The notes beneath the pieces were generated by a model, which saw only the letters and a list, made by a program, of their open reading frames with translations, was not told the DNA's origin and ran no database searches. Positions 1-7,923 of a stretch of DNA of 64,000 bases are shown here, in pieces. The position numbers were made by a program, and so were the translations under genes. The DNA is from Mucilaginibacter rigui (GTDB taxonomy: Bacteria; Bacteroidota; Bacteroidia; Sphingobacteriales; Sphingobacteriaceae). The stretch is taken from contig NZ_JACWMW010000005.1 of NCBI RefSeq assembly GCF_014773275.1, positions 62,001-126,000 of the forward strand. The letters are read 5' to 3'. Position 1 is the first letter of the stretch, and each line of letters starts with the position of its first letter.

Positions 1-393
1 AACATGGTCAATAAAAGCTGGTTTGTGCTGCCACCATCTATGGAATATTACTACAAGACCAAAAACTACCAGTATCACGTACTGCCCCCCTTTGCCCCGG
101 GCTGCGATCAATCGGAAGCCAACCCGATGGAACTCATTTACCCAAAAGACGGCGCCAAAGTTTACGTACCACTGGAAGCCGACGGCAAGCGCGGTCGCAT
201 GATCTGTAACGCGGCGCATAGGCAGTCGGGCGCAAAGATATTCTGGCATCTGGATGGTAAGTATGTAGGCGAAAGCAGCGCGTTCCAGCAAATGGCGCTA
301 AATCCGTCACCGGGTTTGCATAAACTTACTTTGGTTGATAACGCCGGCAACACCCTGCAAATAAATTTTGAGGTGCTGGATAAGAATAAATAA
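1..393 (+). CDS. pbpC: Penicillin-binding protein 1C, C-terminal end (partial)
   Basis: The frame is already open at the left edge, so only the last 130 codons are visible; the in-frame ATG at position 4 is probably internal. The fragment matches the BiPBP_C domain that closes PbpC-type bifunctional peptidoglycan glycosyltransferase/transpeptidases: a proline/cysteine segment (LPPFAPGC), then an Ig-like stretch with IFWHLDGKYVG and a closing LHKLTLVDNAGN strand. The enzymatic domains must lie upstream of the window. The full protein would polymerise and cross-link peptidoglycan at the outer face of the inner membrane. The family call rests on the C-terminal domain alone. Confidence 0.8.
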   Translation, partial: NMVNKSWFVLPPSMEYYYKTKNYQYHVLPPFAPGCDQSEANPMELIYPKDGAKVYVPLEADGKRGRMICNAAHRQSGAKIFWHLDGKYVGESSAFQQMALNPSPGLHKLTLVDNAGNTLQINFEVLDKNK

Positions 394-402
394 CTTAGTG
401 CT

Positions 403-1113
403 ATGCTTGAACAATATGACCTGAGCAACCTGATGGTTTTAGATATTGAAACCGTACCGCAATACCCTACCTATGCCGAAGTGCCCGGGCACATGCAGGA
501 ACTTTGGGCTCAAAAAACCCGTAACGTACGCAACGAAGAAACCGCCGAGGCCTTTTATGAACGCGCCGGCATCTGGGCAGAATTTGGCAAGATAGTCTGC
601 ATCTCTGTAGGGATATTTACCAACAGCGGCGGCAACCACCCGGGGTTGCGTGTAAAATCATTCGCCGGGCATGATGAAAAGGAATTACTGGAAGATTTTA
701 GCAGGATGCTGAGCGGCCAACCCCTAAGCCTGATCCTGTGCGCACATAACGGCAAGGAGTTCGATCTGCCCTACATTTGCCGCCGGATGCTGATTAACAG
801 TGTACCGTTCCCGCCGCATTTACAGATCCAGGGTAAAAAGCCCTGGGAGATCCCCCATTTGGATACGATGGAACTTTGGAAATTCGGGGATTATAAAAAC
901 TACACCTCGCTGAGCCTGCTTACTGCAATTTTCAATATACCTACACCAAAAGATGACATAGACGGCAGCCAGGTTGGGCATGTTTACTGGGTAGATGATG
1001 CTTTAGAACGCATTTGCACCTATTGCCAAAAGGACGTGATCGCGACAGCGCAACTTATTCGCCGCTATCGCGGGGAGAGTTTGATTGAGGATGAATATGT
1101 GACGGTAGTTTAA
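403..1113 (+). CDS. PolB-like 3'-5' exonuclease (DEDD superfamily)
   Basis: This 236-residue protein has the RNase H-like DEDD exonuclease motifs in order: D14-I-E16 (ExoI), H115-N116 with F120-D121 in AHNGKEFDLP (ExoII), and the final Asp D211 in TYCQKD (ExoIII). This fits the predicted PolB-like 3'-5' exonuclease family (DNA_pol_B_exo2). There is no polymerase domain, so it is a stand-alone nuclease, probably acting on single-stranded DNA 3' ends in repair; the substrate is inferred. It starts 9 bp after pbpC on the same strand and may be co-transcribed. All expected metal-binding acidic residues are present. Confidence 0.85.
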   Translation: MLEQYDLSNLMVLDIETVPQYPTYAEVPGHMQELWAQKTRNVRNEETAEAFYERAGIWAEFGKIVCISVGIFTNSGGNHPGLRVKSFAGHDEKELLEDFSRMLSGQPLSLILCAHNGKEFDLPYICRRMLINSVPFPPHLQIQGKKPWEIPHLDTMELWKFGDYKNYTSLSLLTAIFNIPTPKDDIDGSQVGHVYWVDDALERICTYCQKDVIATAQLIRRYRGESLIEDEYVTVV

Positions 1114-1200
1114 TTAATGCGCAGATAAAATAACAATCTGAAATATAGATTTCTTTTCCATTTTTAGTTAACTTGTGATAAACAATATAACTAAAAAATC

Positions 1201-1398
1201 ATGAAAAAAATCAGTACCAAGTACAAGTTACTTACAAGAGAGGAAACAAAAAAAATTTTAGGTGGTAATCCAGTAGAACCACCCTGCCCGGACGGCAAAG
1301 TAAGGAAAAGTTGTTTTTCAGGTGGATACTTTGGTGGAATACCTGTTAATCACAACTACTGTCTATTGCCAGATGAGCCTTGTCCCCTAGGATCGTAA
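1201..1398 (+). CDS. Double-glycine leader peptide, bacteriocin-like, 4 Cys
   Basis: A 65-residue peptide whose first 22 residues look like a peptidase-transporter leader: basic start, then LTREETKKILGG ending in Gly-Gly. The predicted mature part of about 43 residues is rich in Cys (4), Pro and Gly. A strong hairpin terminator follows at once, so the gene looks monocistronic. No modification enzyme, immunity gene or C39 peptidase/ABC exporter lies nearby, so export would need a transporter elsewhere. A second peptide with a similar leader lies at 11593-11811. Whether it is a bacteriocin, a signal or another secreted peptide cannot be told from sequence. Confidence 0.7.
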   Translation: MKKISTKYKLLTREETKKILGGNPVEPPCPDGKVRKSCFSGGYFGGIPVNHNYCLLPDEPCPLGS

Positions 1399-1411
1399 CA
1401 GCCATAATTTT

Positions 1412-1461
1412 ACAGCAGCTAAACTTCGCTTTATTAATAAGCGAAGTTTAGCTGCTGTTTC
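1412..1461 (+). terminator. Strong hairpin after the double-glycine peptide gene
   Basis: Twenty perfectly paired bases (1412-1431 with 1439-1458) enclose a 7-nt loop, followed by a short T run. It lies 14 bp after the peptide stop codon and also faces the convergent LLM oxidoreductase gene. Confidence 0.8.
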
Positions 1462-1536
1462 TGAGATTGCATTTCTTGCGAAGCTGTAATATTTACAGAT
1501 TACTATAGGCGCAAAACTGACAATATTGTAATAACA

Positions 1537-2559
1537 TTAATTCTTTTTAAGCAACGGAATCACCTTCGTACCGATCAGTTCTATCGAGCTCATCAGTTGC
1601 GCATGCGTTAACCCGGCATTATCCATCTGGAAGGTAAACCTGTCTACACCGCCTAAAGCCTCGCTGTGCCTTAATAACTTTTCGGCAACCTGCTGTGGCC
1701 CGCCAACAACTAAAACGCCTTTTGGCGCCACCAGGCTATCAAATTGCGGCCTGGTTACCGGCGGCCAACCCCGCTCCCGCCCTAATTTTGTCCATAGCTC
1801 GGCATAGCCGGGATAATAATCTGCAATGGCTTGTTCATCGGTAGCAGCTACATAGCCCGGAGAATGTAAACCTACCTTTAATTGGTCAGGCGTAAACCCT
1901 GCACGACTGCCAGCCTCACGGTAAATATCAACCAACGGGCGGAAGCGGTGAGTTTCGCCACCTATTACTGCTACCATTAAAGGTAAACCCAAGCTGCCCG
2001 CCCTCGCGAATGATTCAGGTGTACCGCCAACACCCAACCATATAGGCAATTTCTCTTGTAATGATCTTGGGTAAACAGGTTGGTTATCCAAAGGTGCCCT
2101 AAACCTGCCCGACCAGGTGATAAATTCGTTATCCCTTATATTGAGTAAAAGATCAAGCTTCTCCCGGAAAAGCGCGTCATAATCATTCAAACTAAAACCA
2201 AAAAGCGGATAGGCTTCCACAGACGAACCCCGGCCAACCACCATTTCGGCCCGGCCTTTAGAGATCAGATCCAGCGTTGCGAAGTTTTGATATGCCCGTA
2301 CCGGGTCTGTCGCACTTAATACGGTAACTGCGCTGGTTAAACGGATGCGGCTGGTTTTAGCCGCTGCTGCTGCAAGAATAACATGCGGTGCCGAATCTAA
2401 AAACTCTTTTTTATGGTGCTCGCCTATACCAAAAACATCAAGGCCTACCTTATCAGCATGCTCTATCCTTTCTAATAACTGCGCCATAGCGTCAACACTG
2501 CTCAGCGAATTGCCTGTACCATACATGGCCGAAGCGAAACTATCAACTCCTACTTCCAT
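1537..2559 (-). CDS. LLM class flavin-dependent oxidoreductase
   Basis: A 340-residue luciferase-like monooxygenase fold. Supporting segments include an early GIGEHHKKEF (the conserved E-H-H region), a TSAVTVLSATDPVRAYQ stretch and a VVGRGSSVEAYPLFG segment typical of bacterial LLM-class FMN/F420 oxidoreductases. The protein is cytosolic and probably uses reduced FMN; the substrate is unknown. It appears monocistronic. The promoter region contains the palindrome ATGTTTAAACAT at 2573-2584, 14 bp upstream of the ATG, which also occurs in front of the YceI gene near the right edge. This suggests shared control by a dimeric repressor. Confidence 0.85.
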   Translation of the reverse strand: MEVGVDSFASAMYGTGNSLSSVDAMAQLLERIEHADKVGLDVFGIGEHHKKEFLDSAPHVILAAAAAKTSRIRLTSAVTVLSATDPVRAYQNFATLDLISKGRAEMVVGRGSSVEAYPLFGFSLNDYDALFREKLDLLLNIRDNEFITWSGRFRAPLDNQPVYPRSLQEKLPIWLGVGGTPESFARAGSLGLPLMVAVIGGETHRFRPLVDIYREAGSRAGFTPDQLKVGLHSPGYVAATDEQAIADYYPGYAELWTKLGRERGWPPVTRPQFDSLVAPKGVLVVGGPQQVAEKLLRHSEALGGVDRFTFQMDNAGLTHAQLMSSIELIGTKVIPLLKKN

Positions 2560-2572
2560 ATTTTTAATTTAT

Positions 2573-2584
2573 ATGTTTAAACAT
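2573..2584. promoter_or_regulatory. Candidate operator palindrome ATGTTTAAACAT
   Basis: A perfect 12-bp palindrome between the ATG of the LLM oxidoreductase gene and its likely promoter (GATATTTG on the minus strand, close to TAnnTTTG). Its right half with flank (AAACATCAAATAT) matches 11 of 13 bases of the right half of the palindrome at 63458-63483. Operator function is inferred. Confidence 0.45.
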
Positions 2585-2647
2585 CAAATATCGGAAATTT
2601 GTTTCGCTTGTTATAACAGCTGTATATATTGTGACATTGAGGAAATA

Positions 2648-3340
2648 TTAACCGGAAATGGCCAGCAGGTAATCCATATCCTGCCTTGTGCCTGAAATAC
2701 TGTGGCCGGTGTTATATGGCTTACCGGCCAGGCGTACCTGCTGCCACTGAGTTATGCCCTGTAAGCGTACAGTTTGCTGTTCAAAAACGCCTTCATCATC
2801 AAGCAGGCGATAGGTATTTTCCGAAATCAACAGATCGTTGTTCAACTCTTTGGTTTTTAGCTGCAACCGTGACGCGATATTTACAGGTAAACCCATTACA
2901 GATAAGGCGGGTGGCCCATCAAGGGCAAATTCACCTACAAAAACCTTCCCGGTATTAATACCCACACCAATTTCAAGCGGGCCTCCGTAAAAAGGTTCGG
3001 CATAAGCGGTATTAAACAGGCCTACAGTTTTAAACATCATTTTAGCGGCCTGGTAAGCATTGTTTGCGGCCTCGCGCACGTTGGTTTGTAAGCCAAATAC
3101 GGCATATAAATTATCACCGGCCATCTCTACTACTTTACCCTGGAAATTTTTTACGATTTGATTAAATGCTGTAAACAGGCGGCGGACTACCTGTATAACC
3201 GACTGACTCGACTGAACTTCCATCAGCCGGGTAAAATTGCGTATATCAAGAAATAAAACAGTTAGCTCCTGTTCGGTATCCGGTTTTATATCGGCTGCTA
3301 TGGGGCAGCAAGTATTCAGCATCAGGTAATCGTTTTCCAT
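2648..3340 (-). CDS. Class III nucleotide cyclase domain protein, guanylate-cyclase-like residues
   Basis: A single class III cyclase catalytic domain with no sensor or membrane part. Numbered from the ATG at 3340, both metal Asp are present (D32 in LFLDIRNFT, D76 in EMAGDNLYAVFG), as are the transition-state pair N154/R158 in GLPVNIASRL. The purine-specifying Lys of adenylate cyclases is E72 and the second specificity position is S147, a pattern nearer guanylate (Glu/Cys) than adenylate (Lys/Asp) cyclases. The frame opens 19 codons earlier at 3397; I prefer 3340 because the extra residues look non-conserved. Product specificity is a prediction. Confidence 0.8.
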   Translation of the reverse strand: MENDYLMLNTCCPIAADIKPDTEQELTVLFLDIRNFTRLMEVQSSQSVIQVVRRLFTAFNQIVKNFQGKVVEMAGDNLYAVFGLQTNVREAANNAYQAAKMMFKTVGLFNTAYAEPFYGGPLEIGVGINTGKVFVGEFALDGPPALSVMGLPVNIASRLQLKTKELNNDLLISENTYRLLDDEGVFEQQTVRLQGITQWQQVRLAGKPYNTGHSISGTRQDMDYLLAISG

Positions 3341-3544
3341 AGTTGTAAAGTTTCTATAACGGTATAGACGACAAGGTGAGGAAAACATTTTAAACAAAAT
3401 TCAAAAAATACAGTCGTGATAAATGGGTGACTTTATTTTAATCTCCGGATGACAATTTGGGCAAACATTCCCCTCCGCTATATACTTTTCCACAAGTGTT
3501 GCCCTTAAAAACGGCATTAGGTATGTTTGCGACCCAGATTTCAT

Positions 3545-3802
3545 ATGATGAACAGCTCGATGAACCTTGTTGATATTGCATCCAAATATATTTTACTGCA
3601 ACCCAGCCGCAAAGCCTTAAAGGGCAAGTGCCCGTTTCATAAAGACGAGACTACCTCCCTGCTTATTATCCCGCAAAGCAATGTATTTAAATGTTTTGGC
3701 TGTGGCGCCGAAGGAGGGCCAATGGAGTTTTTGATGCGAATTGAAAATAAAAACCGCACTAAAGTAATTGCCGATATAGCAGAAAAGACTTTCCCGCAAT
3801 AA
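3545..3802 (+). CDS. Stand-alone CHC2-type zinc-finger protein (DnaG primase-like)
   Basis: About 85 residues forming only the zinc-binding domain found at the N-terminus of DnaG primases: C-P-F-H in GKCPFHKDETTS and C-F-G-C in VFKCFGCGAEGG give the four CHCC ligands at normal spacing. The TOPRIM and helicase-binding domains of a primase are absent and the stop is clean, so this is a small single-domain protein and not an obviously truncated dnaG. The frame can be extended to a TTG at 3527; ATG at 3545 (or 3548) is more likely. A role in DNA binding or as a primase accessory is inferred only. Confidence 0.75.
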   Translation: MMNSSMNLVDIASKYILLQPSRKALKGKCPFHKDETTSLLIIPQSNVFKCFGCGAEGGPMEFLMRIENKNRTKVIADIAEKTFPQ

Positions 3803-3896
3803 GTGTTTGGATTATTCCCGGCAGTAGCACTATGCTTTAGTGTTTTTTAATAGTTTTATAAAGTACCTTAGATTCAAAAATTATTAAAAAACTCAC

Positions 3897-4532
3897 ATGG
3901 GAATATTTGACATCTTTAAAAAACAGAATAAGGACGTGTTAGAAAATTCGGTATACGAATTATTATTTTGCGACAACCCCGACCTTTATAAAAACAACAA
4001 TCAGCAACCTGATAGTTATCCATGGAATATTTTATTTTCTGACACAACTGACAATGCTGACCTTGAAAAGATAATTGCAGATACCAACGCTGAATCGCGG
4101 GTTAAAATATTGGCTTATAACAAATTGCTTGATCGTGGCCAAAAGATTAATAAAAAAGAATTGCTTGGCGTAATTATAGAAATTGGACTTGATAACGGGC
4201 TTGATGTATTAGCTTCGTTCAGAGACGGGACTGCACGCTATATTAACCAGAGCGGGAAAATAATTATTTGGGAAACAACCGATACTACCTCAGCCAATTT
4301 AACTGACAAACTTTTTGATAATAGTTATGAAGTGGTTAATAAAATTGGCCCTTGGGATAAACCAAGGTTACCAAGACCGAAAAAAGGTGTTGTGCGTATT
4401 ACCTTCTTGGTTTCGGATGGATTGTATTTTGGTGAAGGCCCAATAAATGTACTATTTAGTGACCCAATGGCAGCACCTGCATTATCATCGGCGGCAGAGT
4501 TAATGAAGTATTTAGTAGAAAAGGCTTCTTGA
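3897..4532 (+). CDS. Hypothetical protein, 211 aa
   Basis: I do not recognise a named family. The protein is soluble, with no signal peptide or membrane segment, and begins MGIFDIFKKQNK, a start common in small cytosolic Bacteroidota proteins. It is acidic, with a central segment (ESRVKILAYNKLLDRGQ) that is probably helical and a C-terminal part ending in a helix (SSAAELMKYLVEKAS). The frame is intact and uses ordinary codons. It stands alone between the CHC2 zinc-finger gene and a strong inverted repeat, so context gives no function. Confidence 0.7.
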   Translation: MGIFDIFKKQNKDVLENSVYELLFCDNPDLYKNNNQQPDSYPWNILFSDTTDNADLEKIIADTNAESRVKILAYNKLLDRGQKINKKELLGVIIEIGLDNGLDVLASFRDGTARYINQSGKIIIWETTDTTSANLTDKLFDNSYEVVNKIGPWDKPRLPRPKKGVVRITFLVSDGLYFGEGPINVLFSDPMAAPALSSAAELMKYLVEKAS

Positions 4533-4545
4533 AACAGATACCTGT

Positions 4546-4593
4546 TGCATAAGTTTAAACCCAATCAAAATTTACCGGGTTTAAACTTATGCA
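4546..4593 (+). terminator. Inverted repeat after the 211-aa gene
   Basis: Seventeen-base perfect arms (4546-4562 and 4577-4593) with a 14-nt loop, 13 bp after the stop codon. There is no T run, so it is either a weak terminator or another stable RNA hairpin. Confidence 0.5.
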
Positions 4594-4707
4594 CCTAACG
4601 GTACAGAATTCGAACCATTTTTTAAAGGATCTAGCTATCCTATGCGAGTTATCTGCCATTTAAGAACTTTTAATAACACAAAGTATCCTAAGAACAGTTG
4701 TTTCAAT

Positions 4708-5523
4708 TTATTTAGCTTTTGGCAATTTACTTGGCGTAAAACCAAATTGTTTTTTAAACGCATATGAAAAGTGCGAGAGGTTTTCAAAACCCGTTTCTAA
4801 ATAAATTTCAGAAGGTTTGCGGTTCTTTTCAGCCAATTGGTATCGGGCAAGTTCAAGCCTTTTTTGTGTGAGCCATTTCTGAGGCGTTGTACCATACACT
4901 TTCTTAAAATCACGCTTAAAGGTCGTTAAACTTCGGCCTGTCAGATAACCGAATTTTTCTATGGGCATGTTAAACATATAGTTACGCTCCATAAACTCGA
5001 CAAGGTTAATTTTATGCGGTTCAGAAAAATCGGACAAAATGTGATCTATATTGCTTTTTATAGATCTCAATATGGCTATCGCCTCCTGTATTTTCAACTC
5101 CGAAAGTTCGCGCGGCAATTTATACTCTAAGTCGAAGTAGGGAAGCATAGACGCGAAGAAACTATTCAGTAAAGGCCCTTTGGATAAAGGAATAATGACA
5201 TCACTTTTATACCTTGTAACAGCATCAATTTTTTTATGCTCGTAAAACGCTTTCAGAACATCCTGGGTCAGCTTTACAATAATCGCCCTGTAGGGCAAAC
5301 CGTCTTTTCCCGTTTTAATGAGCCGCGCTAACCGGTTCTTAGGGAATAAGAATGTTTCCCCTGATTCAAAGAAGTAAACTTTATTAGATTCGATTACTTT
5401 CAATTGACCTGATAAAACTCGAACTACAGAATGCTCTTCAGCAACCAGTTCACTATTTTGATGAACTGCTTCGCTACAGGTAAATACAATCTCTGCATAA
5501 TTGTTTATTTGCCGTACTGCCAT
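4708..5523 (-). CDS. AraC family transcriptional regulator (SDR-linked, copy 1)
   Basis: A 271-residue regulator with an N-terminal cupin-like sensing part (RVLSGQLKVIES, FLFPKNRLARL) and a C-terminal double helix-turn-helix: FGYLTGRSLTTFKRDFKKV and PSEIYLETGFENLSHFSYAF, ending in the family signature FGFTPSKL. The frame opens at 5550, but the ATG at 5523 is favoured because a Bacteroidota -7 box lies just before it. It sits 54 bp downstream of an SDR gene on the same strand. A clear paralogue at 34164-34970 is also preceded by an SDR gene, so the pair looks like a repeated module. The effector is unknown. Confidence 0.88.
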   Translation of the reverse strand: MAVRQINNYAEIVFTCSEAVHQNSELVAEEHSVVRVLSGQLKVIESNKVYFFESGETFLFPKNRLARLIKTGKDGLPYRAIIVKLTQDVLKAFYEHKKIDAVTRYKSDVIIPLSKGPLLNSFFASMLPYFDLEYKLPRELSELKIQEAIAILRSIKSNIDHILSDFSEPHKINLVEFMERNYMFNMPIEKFGYLTGRSLTTFKRDFKKVYGTTPQKWLTQKRLELARYQLAEKNRKPSEIYLETGFENLSHFSYAFKKQFGFTPSKLPKAK

Positions 5524-5527
5524 GCTA

Positions 5528-5535
5528 CAAAAGTA
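5528..5535 (-). promoter_or_regulatory. -7 box TACTTTTG before AraC copy 1
   Basis: Matches the Bacteroidota -7 consensus TAnnTTTG only 4 nt upstream of the ATG at 5523. Transcription from it would start near the start codon, implying a leaderless or nearly leaderless mRNA. The same 10-mer TACTTTTGTA precedes the second SDR gene at 35969-35978. Confidence 0.45.
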
Positions 5536-5577
5536 AAAAATAAGGCCCAACAGTACAGGGCCCTACCTTTTTGTCTA

Positions 5578-6612
5578 TTAAAAATTAAATTTTGTATTCG
5601 TCAGTTCCTCGCTCAAAGCCCAAAGCCTCTGTGCCGCATTCGGTTCCAGGGCAAATGGTGCCACACCGAATGTCCCGCCAGGGTTGCTCTTCCCTGCGTT
5701 ACTATCATAGGCATCGGGATCGTAACCGGCAACTTCTACATCTTGCAAATAAACACCGCCTATATTTTGCAATTGTGGACTTGTTGCGGCCCATACTGTT
5801 GTGGCGGCGCCTTGCTCTTTAGTCTTAGACATTTTTTGCATTGCTGCCTGGGCTTCTTCATTTGGTGTGCCGTCAGCATTTACAGCACCCAGATTAACAA
5901 AATCTTCAAAGGTCAGGTGCCTGCTCAAATTGGTATCCAACATCAGACCGGGATGCAGTGAATAAGCGCGGACACCGAACGGACGTGCTTTTTTATCTAA
6001 CTCTACAGTAAATAGCACGTTAGCTGTTTTAGATTGGCCGTAGGCCTCAAATTTGTTGTATTCTCTCGTATGATAATTAACATCATCAAAAAATACGGGA
6101 GAATAATGGTGTGCCGAAGAGGAAACCTTCACCACCCGTGCTCCTTCTGTCTTCTTAAGGGCTTCCCAAAGTTTTGCTGTCAGTTGAAAATGTCCTAAGT
6201 GGTTAGTAGAAAACTGTGCCTCATAACCTCGGCTGTCACGTTGTAAAGGTGTCCACATGATGCCCGCATTATTGATTAACATATGCAATTGCCTATCTGA
6301 TGCCAGGAATTTTTCAGCAAACGAAGTAATAGAGGCAGGTTCCGTTAGGTTCATCGGCTCCACTTCTACATTGGCAACTCCATGAAGATTTAATTTTGCT
6401 TTTTCAATATCCCTGGCAGGTACAATTACTGTCGCACCTGCCTTAAACAACGTTTTGGTGATTTCCAGGCCAAGGCCTCCGTCGCCGCCTGTTACAATAG
6501 CAACTTTTCCATTAAGATCCACTCCTTTTATAACATCAGATGTTGTGGATGCTGCGTTGAAGCCTGAACCTACCGATTTTTGCAAAGCCCCATTATAATT
6601 ATTTTGTTCCAT
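5578..6612 (-). CDS. SDR family NAD(P)-dependent oxidoreductase (copy next to AraC 1)
   Basis: A 344-residue short-chain dehydrogenase with the cofactor motif TGGDGGLGLEITK, the NNAG motif (MLINNAGIMW), a catalytic Ser in VVKVSSSAHH and YxxxK as YGQSK. The length and the HPGLMLDTNL segment resemble retinol dehydrogenase/WWOX-like SDRs. The protein is cytosolic; its substrate, probably a small alcohol or carbonyl compound, is unknown. An AraC regulator lies immediately downstream on the same strand. A -7 box (TAATTTTG) is 20 nt upstream of the ATG. Confidence 0.88.
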   Translation of the reverse strand: MEQNNYNGALQKSVGSGFNAASTTSDVIKGVDLNGKVAIVTGGDGGLGLEITKTLFKAGATVIVPARDIEKAKLNLHGVANVEVEPMNLTEPASITSFAEKFLASDRQLHMLINNAGIMWTPLQRDSRGYEAQFSTNHLGHFQLTAKLWEALKKTEGARVVKVSSSAHHYSPVFFDDVNYHTREYNKFEAYGQSKTANVLFTVELDKKARPFGVRAYSLHPGLMLDTNLSRHLTFEDFVNLGAVNADGTPNEEAQAAMQKMSKTKEQGAATTVWAATSPQLQNIGGVYLQDVEVAGYDPDAYDSNAGKSNPGGTFGVAPFALEPNAAQRLWALSEELTNTKFNF

Positions 6613-6632
6613 TTTATTAAAATTTATGAAAC

Positions 6633-6640
6633 CAAAATTA
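6633..6640 (-). promoter_or_regulatory. -7 box TAATTTTG before the SDR gene
   Basis: Matches TAnnTTTG 20 nt upstream of the SDR start codon. I see no clear -33 TTTG at the usual distance. From here to 6864 there is no convincing gene. Confidence 0.4.
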
Positions 6641-6864
6641 GCCGCTAAAGCATTAGGGTGTTTTGTTATAAAGGCCGAAAAACTTTGTTCAAAAGACCGT
6701 AAAGTTCCAATGTGATTTTTTAAGTCAGTGTGGGAGTAGAATTACGATTTATCAAAAAGATTTTTGAACTATTAGTAGTTGGGTTACCCGAAATCGAACC
6801 AATAAATCTCTAAAATACAACCATTTTAAAATGAAGCACTTTAAATAACAAATCTATCGAACCA

Positions 6865-6899
6865 AAAAGCCTTCAAAATCGTTGATTTTGAAGGCTTTT
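6865..6899 (-). terminator. Rho-independent terminator of tRNA-Leu(UAG)
   Basis: Sixteen perfect base pairs (6865-6880 with 6884-6899) around a 3-nt loop, beginning 9 nt beyond the tRNA 3' end on the minus strand and running into a T-rich stretch on that strand. Confidence 0.8.
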
Positions 6900-6908
6900 A
6901 CTTTTAAG

Positions 6909-6990
6909 TGCGGAAGAAGGGACTCGAACCCCCACGCCTCGCGGCGCCAGATCCTAAGTCTGGTGCGGCTACCAATTACGCCACTTCCGC
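6909..6990 (-). tRNA. tRNA-Leu, anticodon UAG
   Basis: Read on the minus strand: 7-bp acceptor GCGGAAG/CTTCCGC with discriminator A, D-arm with TTGGTAG, anticodon stem CCAGA/TCTGG around loop CTTAGGA (anticodon TAG), a long class II variable arm as expected for leucine, and a T-arm with loop TTCGAGT whose stem contains G-T pairs. CCA is not encoded. Its own terminator follows. Confidence 0.95.
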
Positions 6991-7072
6991 GTTTGGTTTT
7001 TAAGAGAGTGCAAAGATAGCTTTTAATAGCAAACTTTAAAACGGAATTTTACTTTTTTGTTTATCTGCCTCA

Positions 7073-7861
7073 TTACTTTGCTGTTAATTTATCAATAAGT
7101 TTATTAAAGTACCCAGGCGAGTGCAATAACCTGCTCCCGTACCACGAAAACAGCTCACCATCTACTAATTCAATTTTTGCATCGGGCAGCATCTGTTTAA
7201 ACTCATCAATGTGTTTTTGTGCGAATGGATAAGGTTCTGACGAAAGTAGTAATATATCGGGCTTTGCGGCTATTATTTCATCTACACTCAATTCAGGGTA
7301 GCGACCGGCCTGTATTACATTTTCAAAACCGCATAACTGCAGCATACTATCTATAAAAGTATGGTTACCTGCTGCCATATAGGGTTTGCGCCATATCAGA
7401 TACATCACCCGCTGTTTAGGCTGTGCCGGTAATAACGATTGGAAATTGTTAGCAATTTTATCAACAAGCTCTTCTGCTTTACTTTCCGCACCCGTTATTT
7501 GCCCTACTTTAGTTATCATATCAAGCGCTGTAGGCAGGTTGTGGATGTTGCTTATCCAAACCGGGTAATGCTTTATCAGTTCTTCTACCTGGCTTTGCTC
7601 GTTCTCTTCTTTATTAGCGATGATCAGATCGGGCTGCAGGTTATGTATAGCTTCGATATTTAATTGCTTGGTGCCCCCTATTTTGGCTATGCGCTTTACC
7701 TTATCTGCCGGGTGGATGCAAAATTTGGTTACGCCTACCACACGTTCGTCCAAACCAAGGTAAAACAACAGTTCGGTTTGTGAGGGCACAACAGATATGA
7801 TCCTTTTGGGCGTTTGCTGCACATGTACAGCCTTATTCATCTGATCGTAAAATACCGGCAT
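7073..7861 (-). CDS. BtuF/FecB-like substrate-binding protein without signal peptide
   Basis: A 262-residue helical-backbone metal-receptor fold: PKRIISVVPSQTELLFYLG near residue 20, the LQPDLIIANKEEN strand-loop and the closing KPDILLLSSEPYPF segment are typical of vitamin B12/iron-complex periplasmic binding proteins. No signal peptide or lipobox is visible and the ORF begins directly at MPVFYDQM, so the protein seems cytoplasmic or the true start differs. No ABC permease or ATPase gene adjoins it. It is divergent from hscB. Cobalamin or corrinoid binding is plausible but unproven. Confidence 0.8.
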   Translation of the reverse strand: MPVFYDQMNKAVHVQQTPKRIISVVPSQTELLFYLGLDERVVGVTKFCIHPADKVKRIAKIGGTKQLNIEAIHNLQPDLIIANKEENEQSQVEELIKHYPVWISNIHNLPTALDMITKVGQITGAESKAEELVDKIANNFQSLLPAQPKQRVMYLIWRKPYMAAGNHTFIDSMLQLCGFENVIQAGRYPELSVDEIIAAKPDILLLSSEPYPFAQKHIDEFKQMLPDAKIELVDGELFSWYGSRLLHSPGYFNKLIDKLTAK

Positions 7862-7910
7862 ACTTTATAGTTAGGCTAAGGTAAAGTAAATTTTGGCCAC
7901 CAAAAATTCG

Positions 7911-7918
7911 TATTTTTG
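7911..7918 (+). promoter_or_regulatory. -7 box TATTTTTG before hscB
   Basis: Matches TAnnTTTG 5 nt upstream of the hscB ATG, again implying a very short or absent leader. A TTTG at 7892-7895 lies 15 nt upstream, closer than the usual -33 spacing. Confidence 0.4.
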
Positions 7919-7923
7919 CACCG

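Noticed and set aside
5431..5961. A 176-codon plus-strand frame across the AraC 1 and SDR 1 gap
   Set aside because: It overlaps two well-supported minus-strand genes, and its composition is Cys/Leu/His-rich without motifs.
6770..6805. A tRNA 3'-end-like string on the minus strand (GGTTCGATTTCGGGTAACCC)
   Set aside because: The T stem does not pair and there is no matching acceptor or anticodon arm; it is not close enough to either tRNA-Leu to be an attachment-site repeat.
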